64,000 bases of DNA, from NCBI RefSeq assembly GCF_041714655.1, contig NZ_CP168219.1:682001-746000 (forward strand). The letters are read 5' to 3'. Numbering within the stretch: position 1 is the first letter of the stretch; each line of letters begins with the position of its first letter. A program made the position numbers and the translations under genes. A model generated the notes under the pieces. That model did not search any database and had not been told where the DNA came from. It worked only from the letters and a program-made list of their open reading frames with translations. This stretch comes from Pseudoroseicyclus_A sp041714655. Lineage in GTDB: Bacteria > Pseudomonadota > Alphaproteobacteria > Rhodobacterales > Rhodobacteraceae. Shown here piece by piece: positions 9,892 through 17,436 of the stretch.

Positions 9892-10856
9892 GCGTGATCT
9901 ACGACCGCGTCGCCCTCATCGGGCTCGGCCTCATCGCCGGCTCGCTCGCCCATGCCATGCGCCGCCGCGGCCTCGCCGGCGAGATCACCGGCCATGCGCG
10001 GAGCGCCGAAACCCGCGCCACCGCGCGCGAGATCGGCCTTGTCGACCGGGTCTGCGAGACGGCTGCCGAGGCGGCGGAGGGCGCCGACCTCGTCATCCTC
10101 GCCGTGCCCGTCGGCGCCATGGGCGCCGTGGCGGCCGAGATCGCGCCGGTCCTGAAGCCCGGCGCCACAATCTCCGACGTCGGCTCGGTCAAGCAGGCGG
10201 TGATCGAGGCGGTCGGCCCCCATGTGCCGGAGGGCGTGCATTTCATCCCCGCCCACCCGCTGGCGGGCACCGAGCATTCCGGCCCCCGCTCCGGCTTCGC
10301 CTCGCTCTTCGACAACCGCTGGACGATCCTCGTCCCCGGCGAGGCCGACCGCGCCGCCGTGGCCCGGCTGCAGGCGTTCTGGGAGGCCTGCGGCGCCCAT
10401 GTCGAAGAGATGGACGCCCCCCACCATGACCTGGTGCTGGCCGTGACCAGCCACGCCCCGCACCTCATCGCCTATACGATGGTCGGCGTGGCTGATGACC
10501 TCTCCCGCGTGACCGACAGCGAGGTCATCAAGTTCTCCGCCGCCGGCTTCCGCGATTTCACGCGGATCGCGGCCTCCGACCCGACCATGTGGCGCGACGT
10601 GTTCCTGACGAACAAGGAGGCGACGCTGGAGATCCTCGGCCGCTTCACCGAGGAGCTCTTCGCGCTGCAACGCGCCATCCGCACCGGCGACGGCGAACAG
10701 CTCTTCGATTATTTCACGCGGACGCGGGCCATCCGGCGCGGCATCATCGATGCCGGGCAGGACACCGCCGCCCCGGATTTCGGGCGCTCCCACGGGGAGA
10801 AGGACGCGGAGAAGGACGCGGAGAAGGACGGAGAGACGGGGGACGGCAAGGGATGA
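9888..10856 (+). CDS. tyrA: Prephenate/arogenate (cyclohexadienyl) dehydrogenase
   Basis: 322 residues, TyrA family; NAD(P)-dependent oxidative decarboxylation in tyrosine synthesis. The N-terminal dinucleotide-binding motif is VALIGLGLIAGSLAHAMRR. DVGSVKQAV, the catalytic-region IPAHPLAGTEHSG and VTSHAPHLIAY match the family, and no chorismate mutase or ACT domain is attached. The C-terminus ends in an unusual charged tail with repeated EKDA units from an imperfect 12-base tandem repeat (10797-10830). It overlaps hisC at its start and the extensin-like gene at its end by four bases each, so the three are probably translationally coupled. Confidence 0.92.
   Translation: MSVIYDRVALIGLGLIAGSLAHAMRRRGLAGEITGHARSAETRATAREIGLVDRVCETAAEAAEGADLVILAVPVGAMGAVAAEIAPVLKPGATISDVGSVKQAVIEAVGPHVPEGVHFIPAHPLAGTEHSGPRSGFASLFDNRWTILVPGEADRAAVARLQAFWEACGAHVEEMDAPHHDLVLAVTSHAPHLIAYTMVGVADDLSRVTDSEVIKFSAAGFRDFTRIAASDPTMWRDVFLTNKEATLEILGRFTEELFALQRAIRTGDGEQLFDYFTRTRAIRRGIIDAGQDTAAPDFGRSHGEKDAEKDAEKDGETGDGKG
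10797..10830 (+). repeat. 12-bp tandem repeat inside the 3' end of tyrA
   Basis: About 2.8 copies of GAGAAGGACGCG in frame, encoding EKDAEKDAEKD in the C-terminal tail of TyrA. Because the unit is a multiple of three, copy-number changes would lengthen or shorten the tail without a frameshift. Confidence 0.8.
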
Positions 10857-12310
10857 GGGCGCTCGAGCCGGCCCTTGCGCTTCTCCTCCTGGCGGTCGCC
10901 CCGGCGGCGGCGCAGGAGGCGAGCGCGCTGGCGCCCGAAACCGCCCTCCGCCCCTCGCTCCGCCCGCCGCCGGAAGCCCCTGGCCGCCCTCTGGCGCGGG
11001 CGCAGGAGGGCGAAGAGGCCGCCCCCGCGGCGGCCGAGGCGCCGGCTGCCGCGGACGAGGCAGCCCCCGAGGCGGCCACCGGGGCCGCCGAGGCGCCCCC
11101 CGCCGCCGGCGAGACGGCGCCGCTGCCCGGGGTCTCCGTCACCGAACCCTCGCCCGAGGCCATGGCGGACGGCCCCGCCAATCCGGCGGTCGATCCGGCC
11201 TTCCTGGCCGAGACGCCGCTACCCGCCCGCGCGCAGCTTGCGGCCGAGCGGCCTTTCTATGACGCGCCCTCCGAGCAGGACATCGCCAATACCGTCGCCA
11301 CCGTCACCCCGGTGCAGCGGCGGCAGACCTTCTTCGCCCCGACCGGCCCGATGGCGGAGGCACCGGCGCTCTCGCCGCTGCCGAACCTCGCCGCGCCCTC
11401 GGCCCCCGAGCGGGCCGCGCTCGACCCGGGCCTCAGGCAGGCGCTCGATCCGGCCCCCCGCCGCGAGCCCGCGCAGACGCCCGTGCTCGAGAGCCTTGCC
11501 GAGATCATCGCGCCCGGCCTCGAAGAGGCGCCCTTCGGCCCCAGGGGCCGGCCGGTGCCCCGCGTGCAGCCGATGGCCACCGCCCCCGCCCGGCCGCCGA
11601 CACGGCCCGAGCGCGCGCTCGTTGCCATGCCGCTGCCCGACCCCGACATGCCGGCCGAGCTGCCGAACGGCGCCGCCGCGCCGGCAATGCCCGAGCTCTC
11701 GCCCCTGGCCGTCGCCTATGCCTTCCGCCCGCCGGAACGGCCGAACGGCATCACCCAGGCGGCGCTCGAGCGGCAGCGCCTGCGCGAGCGGGGCGCCGTC
11801 TGCGGCAATCCCGACATCCAGGGCGAGCGGCTCGGCACGGTGCCCGGCCCGGGCTCCTGCGGGGTGACCGATGCGGTGCTGATCCGCTCCGTTGGCGGCA
11901 TCCGCCTGTCGTACAACGCCACGATGGATTGCGAGACGGCGACGGCGCTCAACGCCTGGGTGCAGCGCGTGGCGATCCCCGCCTTCTCCGGCCAGGGCGG
12001 CGGGCTGGCGGGGCTTCGGATCATGGGCGATTATTCCTGCCGCGGGCGGAATGGCGACCCGAATGCGCGGCTCTCGGAACATGCCTTCGGCCATGCGATC
12101 GACATCGGCGGGGTGACGCTGCGCGACGGCACCGCCATCTCGGTGCTGCGCGACTGGGGCAGTTCGTCCTGGGGCGGCGAACTCCGGGCGCTGCACGCCA
12201 ATGCCTGCGGCATCTTCGGCACCGTGCTCGGCCCCACCGCCAATGCCGCGCATCGCGACCACTTCCATTTCGACACGGCCCGCTACCGCTCCGGCAGCTA
12301 CTGCCGCTAG
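10853..12310 (+). CDS. Secreted extensin-like C-terminal domain protein
   Basis: 485 residues. It begins with a signal peptide (MRALEPALALLLLAVAPAAAQ), followed by about 275 residues rich in Pro, Ala and Glu with no obvious fold. The C-terminal ~190 residues are the extensin-like domain (Pfam extensin-like_C). It contains NATMDCETATAL, SEHAFGHAIDIGG and HRDHFHFD, a His/Asp pattern resembling LAS-type metallopeptidases, so a periplasmic peptidoglycan-acting role is possible. Cysteines at the domain start (AVCGNPDI, GSCGVTD) may form disulfides. The start overlaps tyrA by four bases. The stop TAG and the stop of dtd on the other strand share the palindrome CTAG. Catalytic function is inferred, not established. 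Confidence 0.85.
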   Translation: MRALEPALALLLLAVAPAAAQEASALAPETALRPSLRPPPEAPGRPLARAQEGEEAAPAAAEAPAAADEAAPEAATGAAEAPPAAGETAPLPGVSVTEPSPEAMADGPANPAVDPAFLAETPLPARAQLAAERPFYDAPSEQDIANTVATVTPVQRRQTFFAPTGPMAEAPALSPLPNLAAPSAPERAALDPGLRQALDPAPRREPAQTPVLESLAEIIAPGLEEAPFGPRGRPVPRVQPMATAPARPPTRPERALVAMPLPDPDMPAELPNGAAAPAMPELSPLAVAYAFRPPERPNGITQAALERQRLRERGAVCGNPDIQGERLGTVPGPGSCGVTDAVLIRSVGGIRLSYNATMDCETATALNAWVQRVAIPAFSGQGGGLAGLRIMGDYSCRGRNGDPNARLSEHAFGHAIDIGGVTLRDGTAISVLRDWGSSSWGGELRALHANACGIFGTVLGPTANAAHRDHFHFDTARYRSGSYCR

Positions 12311-12744
12311 ACCTCGAGCCAGATGGTGACCGGCCCGTCATTCGTCAGGCTGACCGCCATGTCTGCGCCGAAGCGGCCGGTCTCGGTGGGGATGCCCTCG
12401 GCCCGGAGCGCCGCTGCGAAGGCCTCGTAGAGCCGCTCGCCCTCCGCCGGCGGGGCGGCGGTGGAGAAGCCGGGCCGGTTGCCGGAGCGCGTATCGGCAG
12501 CGAGCGTGAACTGCGAGACGACGAGCGCGCTGCCGCCCATGTCGCGGATCGAGCGGTTCATCTTGCCGGCCTCGTCGGGGAAGATGCGCAGCTTCGCCAC
12601 CTTGGCGGCGAGCGCGGCGGTCCGCGTCTCGTCATCGCCAGCCATGGCGCAGACGAGGATCATGAGCCCGGGGCCTGAACGCCCGATCACCTCGCCGCCG
12701 ACGGCGACCTGCGCCTCGGTGACGCGTTGCAGGAGCGCCCTCAC
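12307..12744 (-). CDS. dtd: D-aminoacyl-tRNA deacylase
   Basis: 145 residues, full length. Dtd hydrolyses D-amino acids (and Gly mischarged on tRNA-Ala) from tRNA, protecting translation. Both signature motifs are present: SQFTLAADT near residue 78 and NDGPVTIWLE at the C-terminus (the usual NxGPVT). The start is GTG, overlapping the stop of the upstream PfkB kinase gene by four bases (GTGA), so the two form a reverse-strand operon. It converges on the extensin-like gene with overlapping stop codons. Confidence 0.95.
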   Translation of the reverse strand: MRALLQRVTEAQVAVGGEVIGRSGPGLMILVCAMAGDDETRTAALAAKVAKLRIFPDEAGKMNRSIRDMGGSALVVSQFTLAADTRSGNRPGFSTAAPPAEGERLYEAFAAALRAEGIPTETGRFGADMAVSLTNDGPVTIWLEV

Positions 12745-13664
12745 GACAGCTCGCGCGCCCAGGGCGGGTTGGCCCCGGCGCGGGCGACGACGATGGCCGC
12801 CGCCTTGGCCCCGAGCGCCAGCGCCGCCTCGATCTGCGCCTCGGTCAGCTCCGCCAGCGCCGGCTTCGTCAGGAGGCCCTCCGCCGAGAGGCTCGCCAGA
12901 ACCCCGGCGTTGAACGTGTCGCCGGCGCCGACGGTATCGACCACCTCGGCCTTCGGCGCGGGGGCAAAGACCTCCGCCCCCGAGGCATGGTAGCCCGTCG
13001 CGCCCCTGGCGCCTTCCGTCACGCAGACGAGCTTCGGCCCCTTGGCGAGAAGACCCGCCGCCAGCTCCGCCTGCGGCGCGTCGCCGGCGATCCAGTGCAG
13101 GTCCTCGTCGGAGACCTTCACGATATCGGCGCGGGAGATCATCCGCTCGATCCGGGCGCGGTAGGCCGTCTCGTCGGTGATGAATCCGGGGCGGATGTTG
13201 GGGTCGAGCATGGTGACGCGGGCCGGGGCCTCGCGGGCCTGAAGCGCCTCGTAGGCGGCGCCGCAGGGCTCGACGACGAGCGAGATGCCGCCGAAGAACA
13301 GCGCCTCGGCGCCGGGCGCCGGCAGGTCGGCCTCGGCGATCATCCGGCCGGCGGTATTCTCGTCATAGAACATGTAGCGCGCCTGGCCGTTCACGAGCCG
13401 CACGAAGGCGAGCGTGGTGGGGCGGGCGGAGAGCGCGGCGGGGGAGGCGTCGACGTCCGACGCTTCGAGCGCGCCCCTGAGGATCGTGCCGAAATGGTCG
13501 GTCGAGAGGCCCGAGAAGAACGCCGCCTCCGCGCCCAGCCGGCCCAGGGCGATGGCGGTGTTGAAGACCGAGCCGCCGGGATAGGGGGCGAAGGCCTCCT
13601 CGCCCGCCGCGGTCTCGCGGGGGAGCATGTCGATCAGCGCTTCGCCGCAGCAGAGAATGGTCAT
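12741..13664 (-). CDS. PfkB family carbohydrate kinase (fructokinase-like)
   Basis: 307 residues of the ribokinase/PfkB superfamily; ATP-dependent phosphorylation of a sugar, most likely fructose. Seen are CCGEALIDMLP, the substrate-binding PGGSVFNTAIALGRLG, FFSGLSTDHFG, and the C-terminal catalytic motif DTVGAGDTFNAGVL with the anion hole and catalytic Asp. The ATG at 13664 is chosen because GGAGGT ends seven bases upstream; a GTG three codons earlier overlaps that ribosome binding site. It precedes dtd with a four-base overlap. A role in sugar use is likely; the precise sugar is not shown by the sequence. Confidence 0.85.
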   Translation of the reverse strand: MTILCCGEALIDMLPRETAAGEEAFAPYPGGSVFNTAIALGRLGAEAAFFSGLSTDHFGTILRGALEASDVDASPAALSARPTTLAFVRLVNGQARYMFYDENTAGRMIAEADLPAPGAEALFFGGISLVVEPCGAAYEALQAREAPARVTMLDPNIRPGFITDETAYRARIERMISRADIVKVSDEDLHWIAGDAPQAELAAGLLAKGPKLVCVTEGARGATGYHASGAEVFAPAPKAEVVDTVGAGDTFNAGVLASLSAEGLLTKPALAELTEAQIEAALALGAKAAAIVVARAGANPPWARELS

Positions 13665-13719
13665 GTCCGGCACCTCCGCCGCCCCGAATAAGGCGGGGCG
13701 GCGGGGCTCGCAAGCCGGC

Positions 13720-15006
13720 TCAGCTATAGAGCGGGAAGCGGGCGCAGAGCGCCGTGACCTCGGCCTTCACCTTCTCTTCGGTGGCGGAATTGCCCTCCTC
13801 GCCGTTCGCGGACAGGCCGTCGACGACCTCCACGATCCAGCGGGCGATCTGGCGGAATTCCTCCTCGCCGAAGCCTCGGGTGGTGCCCGCCGGCGCGCCG
13901 AGGCGGATGCCGGAGGTGACGAAGGGCTTTTCAGGGTCGAAGGGGATGCCGTTCTTGTTGCAGGTGATATGCGCCCGGCCGAGCGCCGCCTCGGCGGCCT
14001 TGCCGGTGACGGATTTCGGCCGGAGGTCGGCGAGCATCAGGTGGTTGTCCGTCCCGCCGGAGACGATGTCGATGCCGCCTTTCATCAGCTCGTCCGCCAT
14101 GGCGCGGGCATTGGCGACGACCTGCGCCGCATAGGCCTTGAACTCCGGCCGCAGCGCCTCGCCGAAGGCCACGGCCTTGGCGGCGATCACATGCATGAGC
14201 GGCCCGCCCTGCAGGCCCGGGAAGACGGCGGAGTTTACCTTCTTGGCGATGTCGTCATGATTGGTGAGGATCATCCCGCCCCGGGGGCCGCGCAGCGATT
14301 TGTGGGTCGTGGTCGTGACCACATGCGCATGGGGAAGTGGCGAGGGATGCTGCCCGCCGGCCACGAGCCCGGCGATATGGGCCATGTCGACCATGAGGTA
14401 CGCCCCCACCTCGTCGGCGATGGCCCGGAAGGCGGCCCAGTCCCACACGCGGGAATAGGCGGTGCCCCCGGCGAGGATGAGCTTGGGCTTGTGCTCGAGC
14501 GCCGCCTCGCGGACGGCGTCCATGTCGAGCATCTGGTCCTGCGCGCGGACGCCGTAGGAGATCGGCTTGAACCACTTGCCGGACATGTTGACCGGCGAGC
14601 CATGGGTCAGGTGACCGCCCGAATTGAGGTCGAGCCCCATGAAGGTGTCGCCGGGCTGCAGGAGCGCCAGGAACACCGCCTGGTTCATCTGGCTGCCCGA
14701 GTTGGGCTGCACGTTGGCATGGGCGGCGCCGAAGAGCTCCTTCGCGCGCTCGATGGCCAGCGTCTCGGCCACGTCGACATATTGGCAGCCGCCGTAGTAG
14801 CGCTTGCCCGGATAGCCCTCGGCGTATTTGTTGGTGAGCACCGAGCCCTGCGCCTCGAGCACCGCCTTGGAGACAATGTTCTCCGAGGCGATCAGCTCGA
14901 TTTCGTCGCGCTGGCGGCCGAGTTCGGCCTCGATGGCGGCGGCAAGCTCGGGATCGCGGGAGCCGAGCGCCTCGGTGAAAAAGCCGGAATCGCGGACGTC
15001 GGTCAT
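13720..15006 (-). CDS. glyA: Serine hydroxymethyltransferase
   Basis: 428 residues, PLP enzyme converting serine and tetrahydrofolate to glycine and 5,10-methylene-THF, the main cellular one-carbon source. Recognisable are IELIASENIVSKAVLEAQGS, NKYAEGYPGKRYYGG, NVQPNSGSQMNQAVF, MVDMAHIAGLVAGG, the PLP lysine in TTTTHKSLRGPRGG and PFVTSGIRLGAPAGTTRG. The ATG at 15006 has GGGAG seven bases upstream and begins at the normal GlyA N-terminus. 220 bases separate it from the EAL gene; I saw no glycine or SAM riboswitch there. Confidence 0.97.
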   Translation of the reverse strand: MTDVRDSGFFTEALGSRDPELAAAIEAELGRQRDEIELIASENIVSKAVLEAQGSVLTNKYAEGYPGKRYYGGCQYVDVAETLAIERAKELFGAAHANVQPNSGSQMNQAVFLALLQPGDTFMGLDLNSGGHLTHGSPVNMSGKWFKPISYGVRAQDQMLDMDAVREAALEHKPKLILAGGTAYSRVWDWAAFRAIADEVGAYLMVDMAHIAGLVAGGQHPSPLPHAHVVTTTTHKSLRGPRGGMILTNHDDIAKKVNSAVFPGLQGGPLMHVIAAKAVAFGEALRPEFKAYAAQVVANARAMADELMKGGIDIVSGGTDNHLMLADLRPKSVTGKAAEAALGRAHITCNKNGIPFDPEKPFVTSGIRLGAPAGTTRGFGEEEFRQIARWIVEVVDGLSANGEEGNSATEEKVKAEVTALCARFPLYS

Positions 15007-15226
15007 GGGGCACTCCCTTTCAAGGCTGGCGTTCGGGGGTGCATAGACCGGGCCGGCCCCGCGCAAAAGGGCGGAAGCGACCCAAGGGCGGTGCTTCGCG
15101 GCGGCGGCGCGTTCGCATCGCGCCCGCCCCGGCGCCTTTGCGAAACCCCGGGGGGCGGGCGGAAACCATGGGGATCCGCGGACGAGCCGGGGCGAGCCCG
15201 GTGGCGCGCGGAGAAGCGCGGGCGGC

Positions 15227-15994
15227 TCAGGCGGCGGCGCGCCCGTCGGGCTCAAGGATCAGCCGCTCATAGGCCGGCCGCGCGAAGTGATAGCCTTGCT
15301 GTAGCGTGATGCCGAGGTCGGCGAGAGCGGCGGCATCCTGCGCCGTCTCGATCCCCTCGGCGATCAGGGTGATGCCGAGATCCGCGGCCATGGTGCGGAT
15401 GGCGGAGACGACGGCCCGGCGCCGGTCATCGCCGGCGATGCCGTCGATCAGCGCCCGGTCGATCTTCAGGATGTCGGGGGCGAGGTCGCAGAGGAGCCCG
15501 AGCCCGGCATAGCCGGCGCCGAAATCGTCGAGCGCCGTCTGAAAGCCGAGCGCCCGGTAGGTCTCGACGATATGGGTCAGGTGGCCGGTGTCGCGGATCG
15601 CCTCGGCTTCGGTGAATTCGAAGATGAGCCGCTCGGTGGGAAAGTGGAAACGCTCGGCGGCGCGAAGCGTCGAGCGGATGCAATGCTCGGGCTTGTAGAC
15701 GGCGTTGGGCATGAAGTTAATGCTGAGCCGGCTTTCCATGCCGAGCTTTGCCGCGAGCGCGATGGCGCGGGTGCGGCAGGCCTGGTCGAAGCTGTAGCGG
15801 TTCTCTTCGGTCACCTGCGACAGGATGGCGCCGGAGGGGCCGTCGCCGACGGGGCGGACCAGCGCCTCCTGCGCGAAGACGGCGCCGGTGGTCACGTCGA
15901 AGATCGGCTGGAAGGCCATGGAAAAGGGCGTGCGGAACGCCTTGCCGTCGCGGGCGCTGCAGCCCGGGCAGCCGGGGCCCTCGAGGTCTGGCAT
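15227..15994 (-). CDS. Stand-alone EAL-domain cyclic-di-GMP phosphodiesterase
   Basis: 255 residues consisting of a short Cys-containing N-terminus (GCPGCSARDG) and one EAL domain. Catalytic features appear complete: EALVRP, the Asn of LSINFMP, the Glu of FEFTEAEA, DDFGAGYAGL, the Lys of ILKIDRAL, AEGIET and QQGYHFARP. An active phosphodiesterase that linearises c-di-GMP is therefore expected, probably cytosolic because no membrane segment is seen. The two N-terminal CxxC-like cysteines could bind metal or sense redox (inference). The start is ambiguous between 15994 and 16009; 15994 has GGGAG eight bases upstream. Confidence 0.88.
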   Translation of the reverse strand: MPDLEGPGCPGCSARDGKAFRTPFSMAFQPIFDVTTGAVFAQEALVRPVGDGPSGAILSQVTEENRYSFDQACRTRAIALAAKLGMESRLSINFMPNAVYKPEHCIRSTLRAAERFHFPTERLIFEFTEAEAIRDTGHLTHIVETYRALGFQTALDDFGAGYAGLGLLCDLAPDILKIDRALIDGIAGDDRRRAVVSAIRTMAADLGITLIAEGIETAQDAAALADLGITLQQGYHFARPAYERLILEPDGRAAA

Positions 15995-16194
15995 GTGCAA
16001 ATCTCCCATCGGGGCTCTGCCCCTTCCACCGGGAGCGAGAGATATCAGGGATTTATGGCCGAATTGGGCAAGCGGTGCGGCGCTTTGGCGTGGCGCGGCC
16101 ACAGGGCCTGAGCGGAGGTTACCAGCCCGGCGCCGGGCTTGCCTTTCGCCCGCCCCTTCCCCAACACTCCCCGGCGGGAGAGGATGGGAGCCGC

Positions 16195-16956
16195 ATGGAT
16201 CTGAAGATCGCCTTTGTCGCCAGCGACGCCCCGATCGCGGCCGAAAGCCGCGCGCGGCTGGCGGCGCGCTATGGCGAGGTGCCGACCGACGAGGCGGATG
16301 TCATCGTCGCGCTCGGTGGCGACGGCTTCATGCTGCAGACGCTGCACGAGATCGAGCTGCGCGGCACGCCCGTTTACGGGATGAACCGCGGCACCGTCGG
16401 CTTCATGATGAACGAATATCACGAGGACGGGCTGCCCGAGCGCCTCCGCGGCGCGGAGGAGGCGGTGCTGAACCCGCTCCTCATGCGCGCCGAGACGACC
16501 GAGGGGCAGGTGATGGAGGCGCTGGCGATCAACGAGGTGTCGCTCCTGCGCGCCGGGCCGCAGGCGGCGAAGCTGAGGATCTTCGTGGACGGGCGGCTGA
16601 GGCTGGCGGAACTCGTCTGCGACGGGGCGCTGGTGGCGACGCCGGCGGGCTCGACGGCCTACAATTACTCGGCGCACGGGCCCGTGCTGCCGATCCGCTC
16701 GGAAGTGCTGGCGCTGACCGCCATCGCGCCGTTCCGGCCCCGCCGCTGGCGGGGCGCCATCCTCCCCGCCGGGGCGCAAGTGACCTTCGAGGTGATCGAG
16801 CCGCTGAAGCGGCCGGTGATGGCCGATGCCGACAGCCGGTCCGCCCGGCTCGTGGCGCGGGTGGACGTGCGGGCCGAGCCGAAGATTGCCCACCGGCTGC
16901 TCTTCGACCCCGGCCACGGGCTGGAGGAGCGGCTCATTCGCGAGCAATTCGCCTGA
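16195..16956 (+). CDS. nadK: NAD kinase
   Basis: 253 residues, the short alphaproteobacterial form. It phosphorylates NAD to NADP with ATP. Motifs: VIVALGGDGFMLQTLHE with GGDG at residues 41-44, YGMNRGTVGFMMNEY, the NE/D motif in AINEVSLLR, and the conserved ATPAGSTAYNYSAHGPVLP. The ATG at 16195 follows GGGAGAGGATGGGAG. It is divergent from the EAL gene with a 200-base spacer and stands alone. Confidence 0.95.
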   Translation: MDLKIAFVASDAPIAAESRARLAARYGEVPTDEADVIVALGGDGFMLQTLHEIELRGTPVYGMNRGTVGFMMNEYHEDGLPERLRGAEEAVLNPLLMRAETTEGQVMEALAINEVSLLRAGPQAAKLRIFVDGRLRLAELVCDGALVATPAGSTAYNYSAHGPVLPIRSEVLALTAIAPFRPRRWRGAILPAGAQVTFEVIEPLKRPVMADADSRSARLVARVDVRAEPKIAHRLLFDPGHGLEERLIREQFA

Positions 16957-17046
16957 GGGGGGCTCATCTGCCCTGCCGGGCCGCCTCGCGGGGGCGGGCG
17001 AGGTGCAGGCGTGGCGCTGGGTGGCGAGACCCGGGGCGCTGCCCCG

Positions 17047-17073
17047 GACCCCGGGATTTTCGGGAGCAAAGAC
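17047..17073 (+). repeat. Short intergenic repeat B (GGAGCAAAGAC), copy 1
   Basis: The string CCCCGGGATTTTCGGGAGC, continuing AAAGAC, in the nadK / DUF4342 convergent spacer matches two other intergenic sites in this window (36368-36397 and 57745-57773) at GGAT, a short variable part, then GGAGCAAAGAC. Function unknown. Confidence 0.6.
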
Positions 17074-17098
17074 AAGGATGCCCTCGCTCCCGGCTCTG

Positions 17099-17386
17099 TC
17101 AGGTCTCGCGCGGCTCGTTGGGGTCGCGGACGATCTCGACCTTCACCTTGGCGAAGGCGCCGATGACCGCGCCGACGATGGCGAGGGCGGGGGCGGCGAG
17201 GACCAGCGCGCCGCCGGCGAGGGCGCCGAAGGTAAGCGGCAGGTCGACCGCGATGTCGCCGTCGGGCTCCTTGATGCGGATGCGCTTGACGCTGGCGTCC
17301 TTCGCCCAGGCCTTCACCTTGTCCATCAGGTTGTCGGTGGAGACTTCCACCTCTTCGGTCACGGTCTCGCTGTTCTGATCGGTCAT
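17099..17386 (-). CDS. DUF4342 domain small membrane-associated protein
   Basis: 95 residues. The N-terminal half is acidic and polar (TEEVEVSTDNLMDKVKAWAK); a central VKRIRIKEPDGDIAVDLP strand segment and a hydrophobic helix LAAPALAIVGAVIGAFAKV follow. This is the layout of DUF4342 proteins, function unknown. The ATG at 17386 is selected because AGGAGG ends six bases upstream; an in-frame ATG two codons earlier abuts the Shine-Dalgarno. It lies 50 bases downstream of prpE on the same strand and may be cotranscribed. Confidence 0.75.
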   Translation of the reverse strand: MTDQNSETVTEEVEVSTDNLMDKVKAWAKDASVKRIRIKEPDGDIAVDLPLTFGALAGGALVLAAPALAIVGAVIGAFAKVKVEIVRDPNEPRET

Positions 17387-17436
17387 GATCATCCTCCTGG
17401 CTGTTGCCCTTGAGGTGGGGGCCCTGCGGCCTGCCG

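Noticed and set aside
15007..15226. Glycine or SAM riboswitch before glyA
   Set aside because: No recognisable aptamer core; only general GC-rich sequence.
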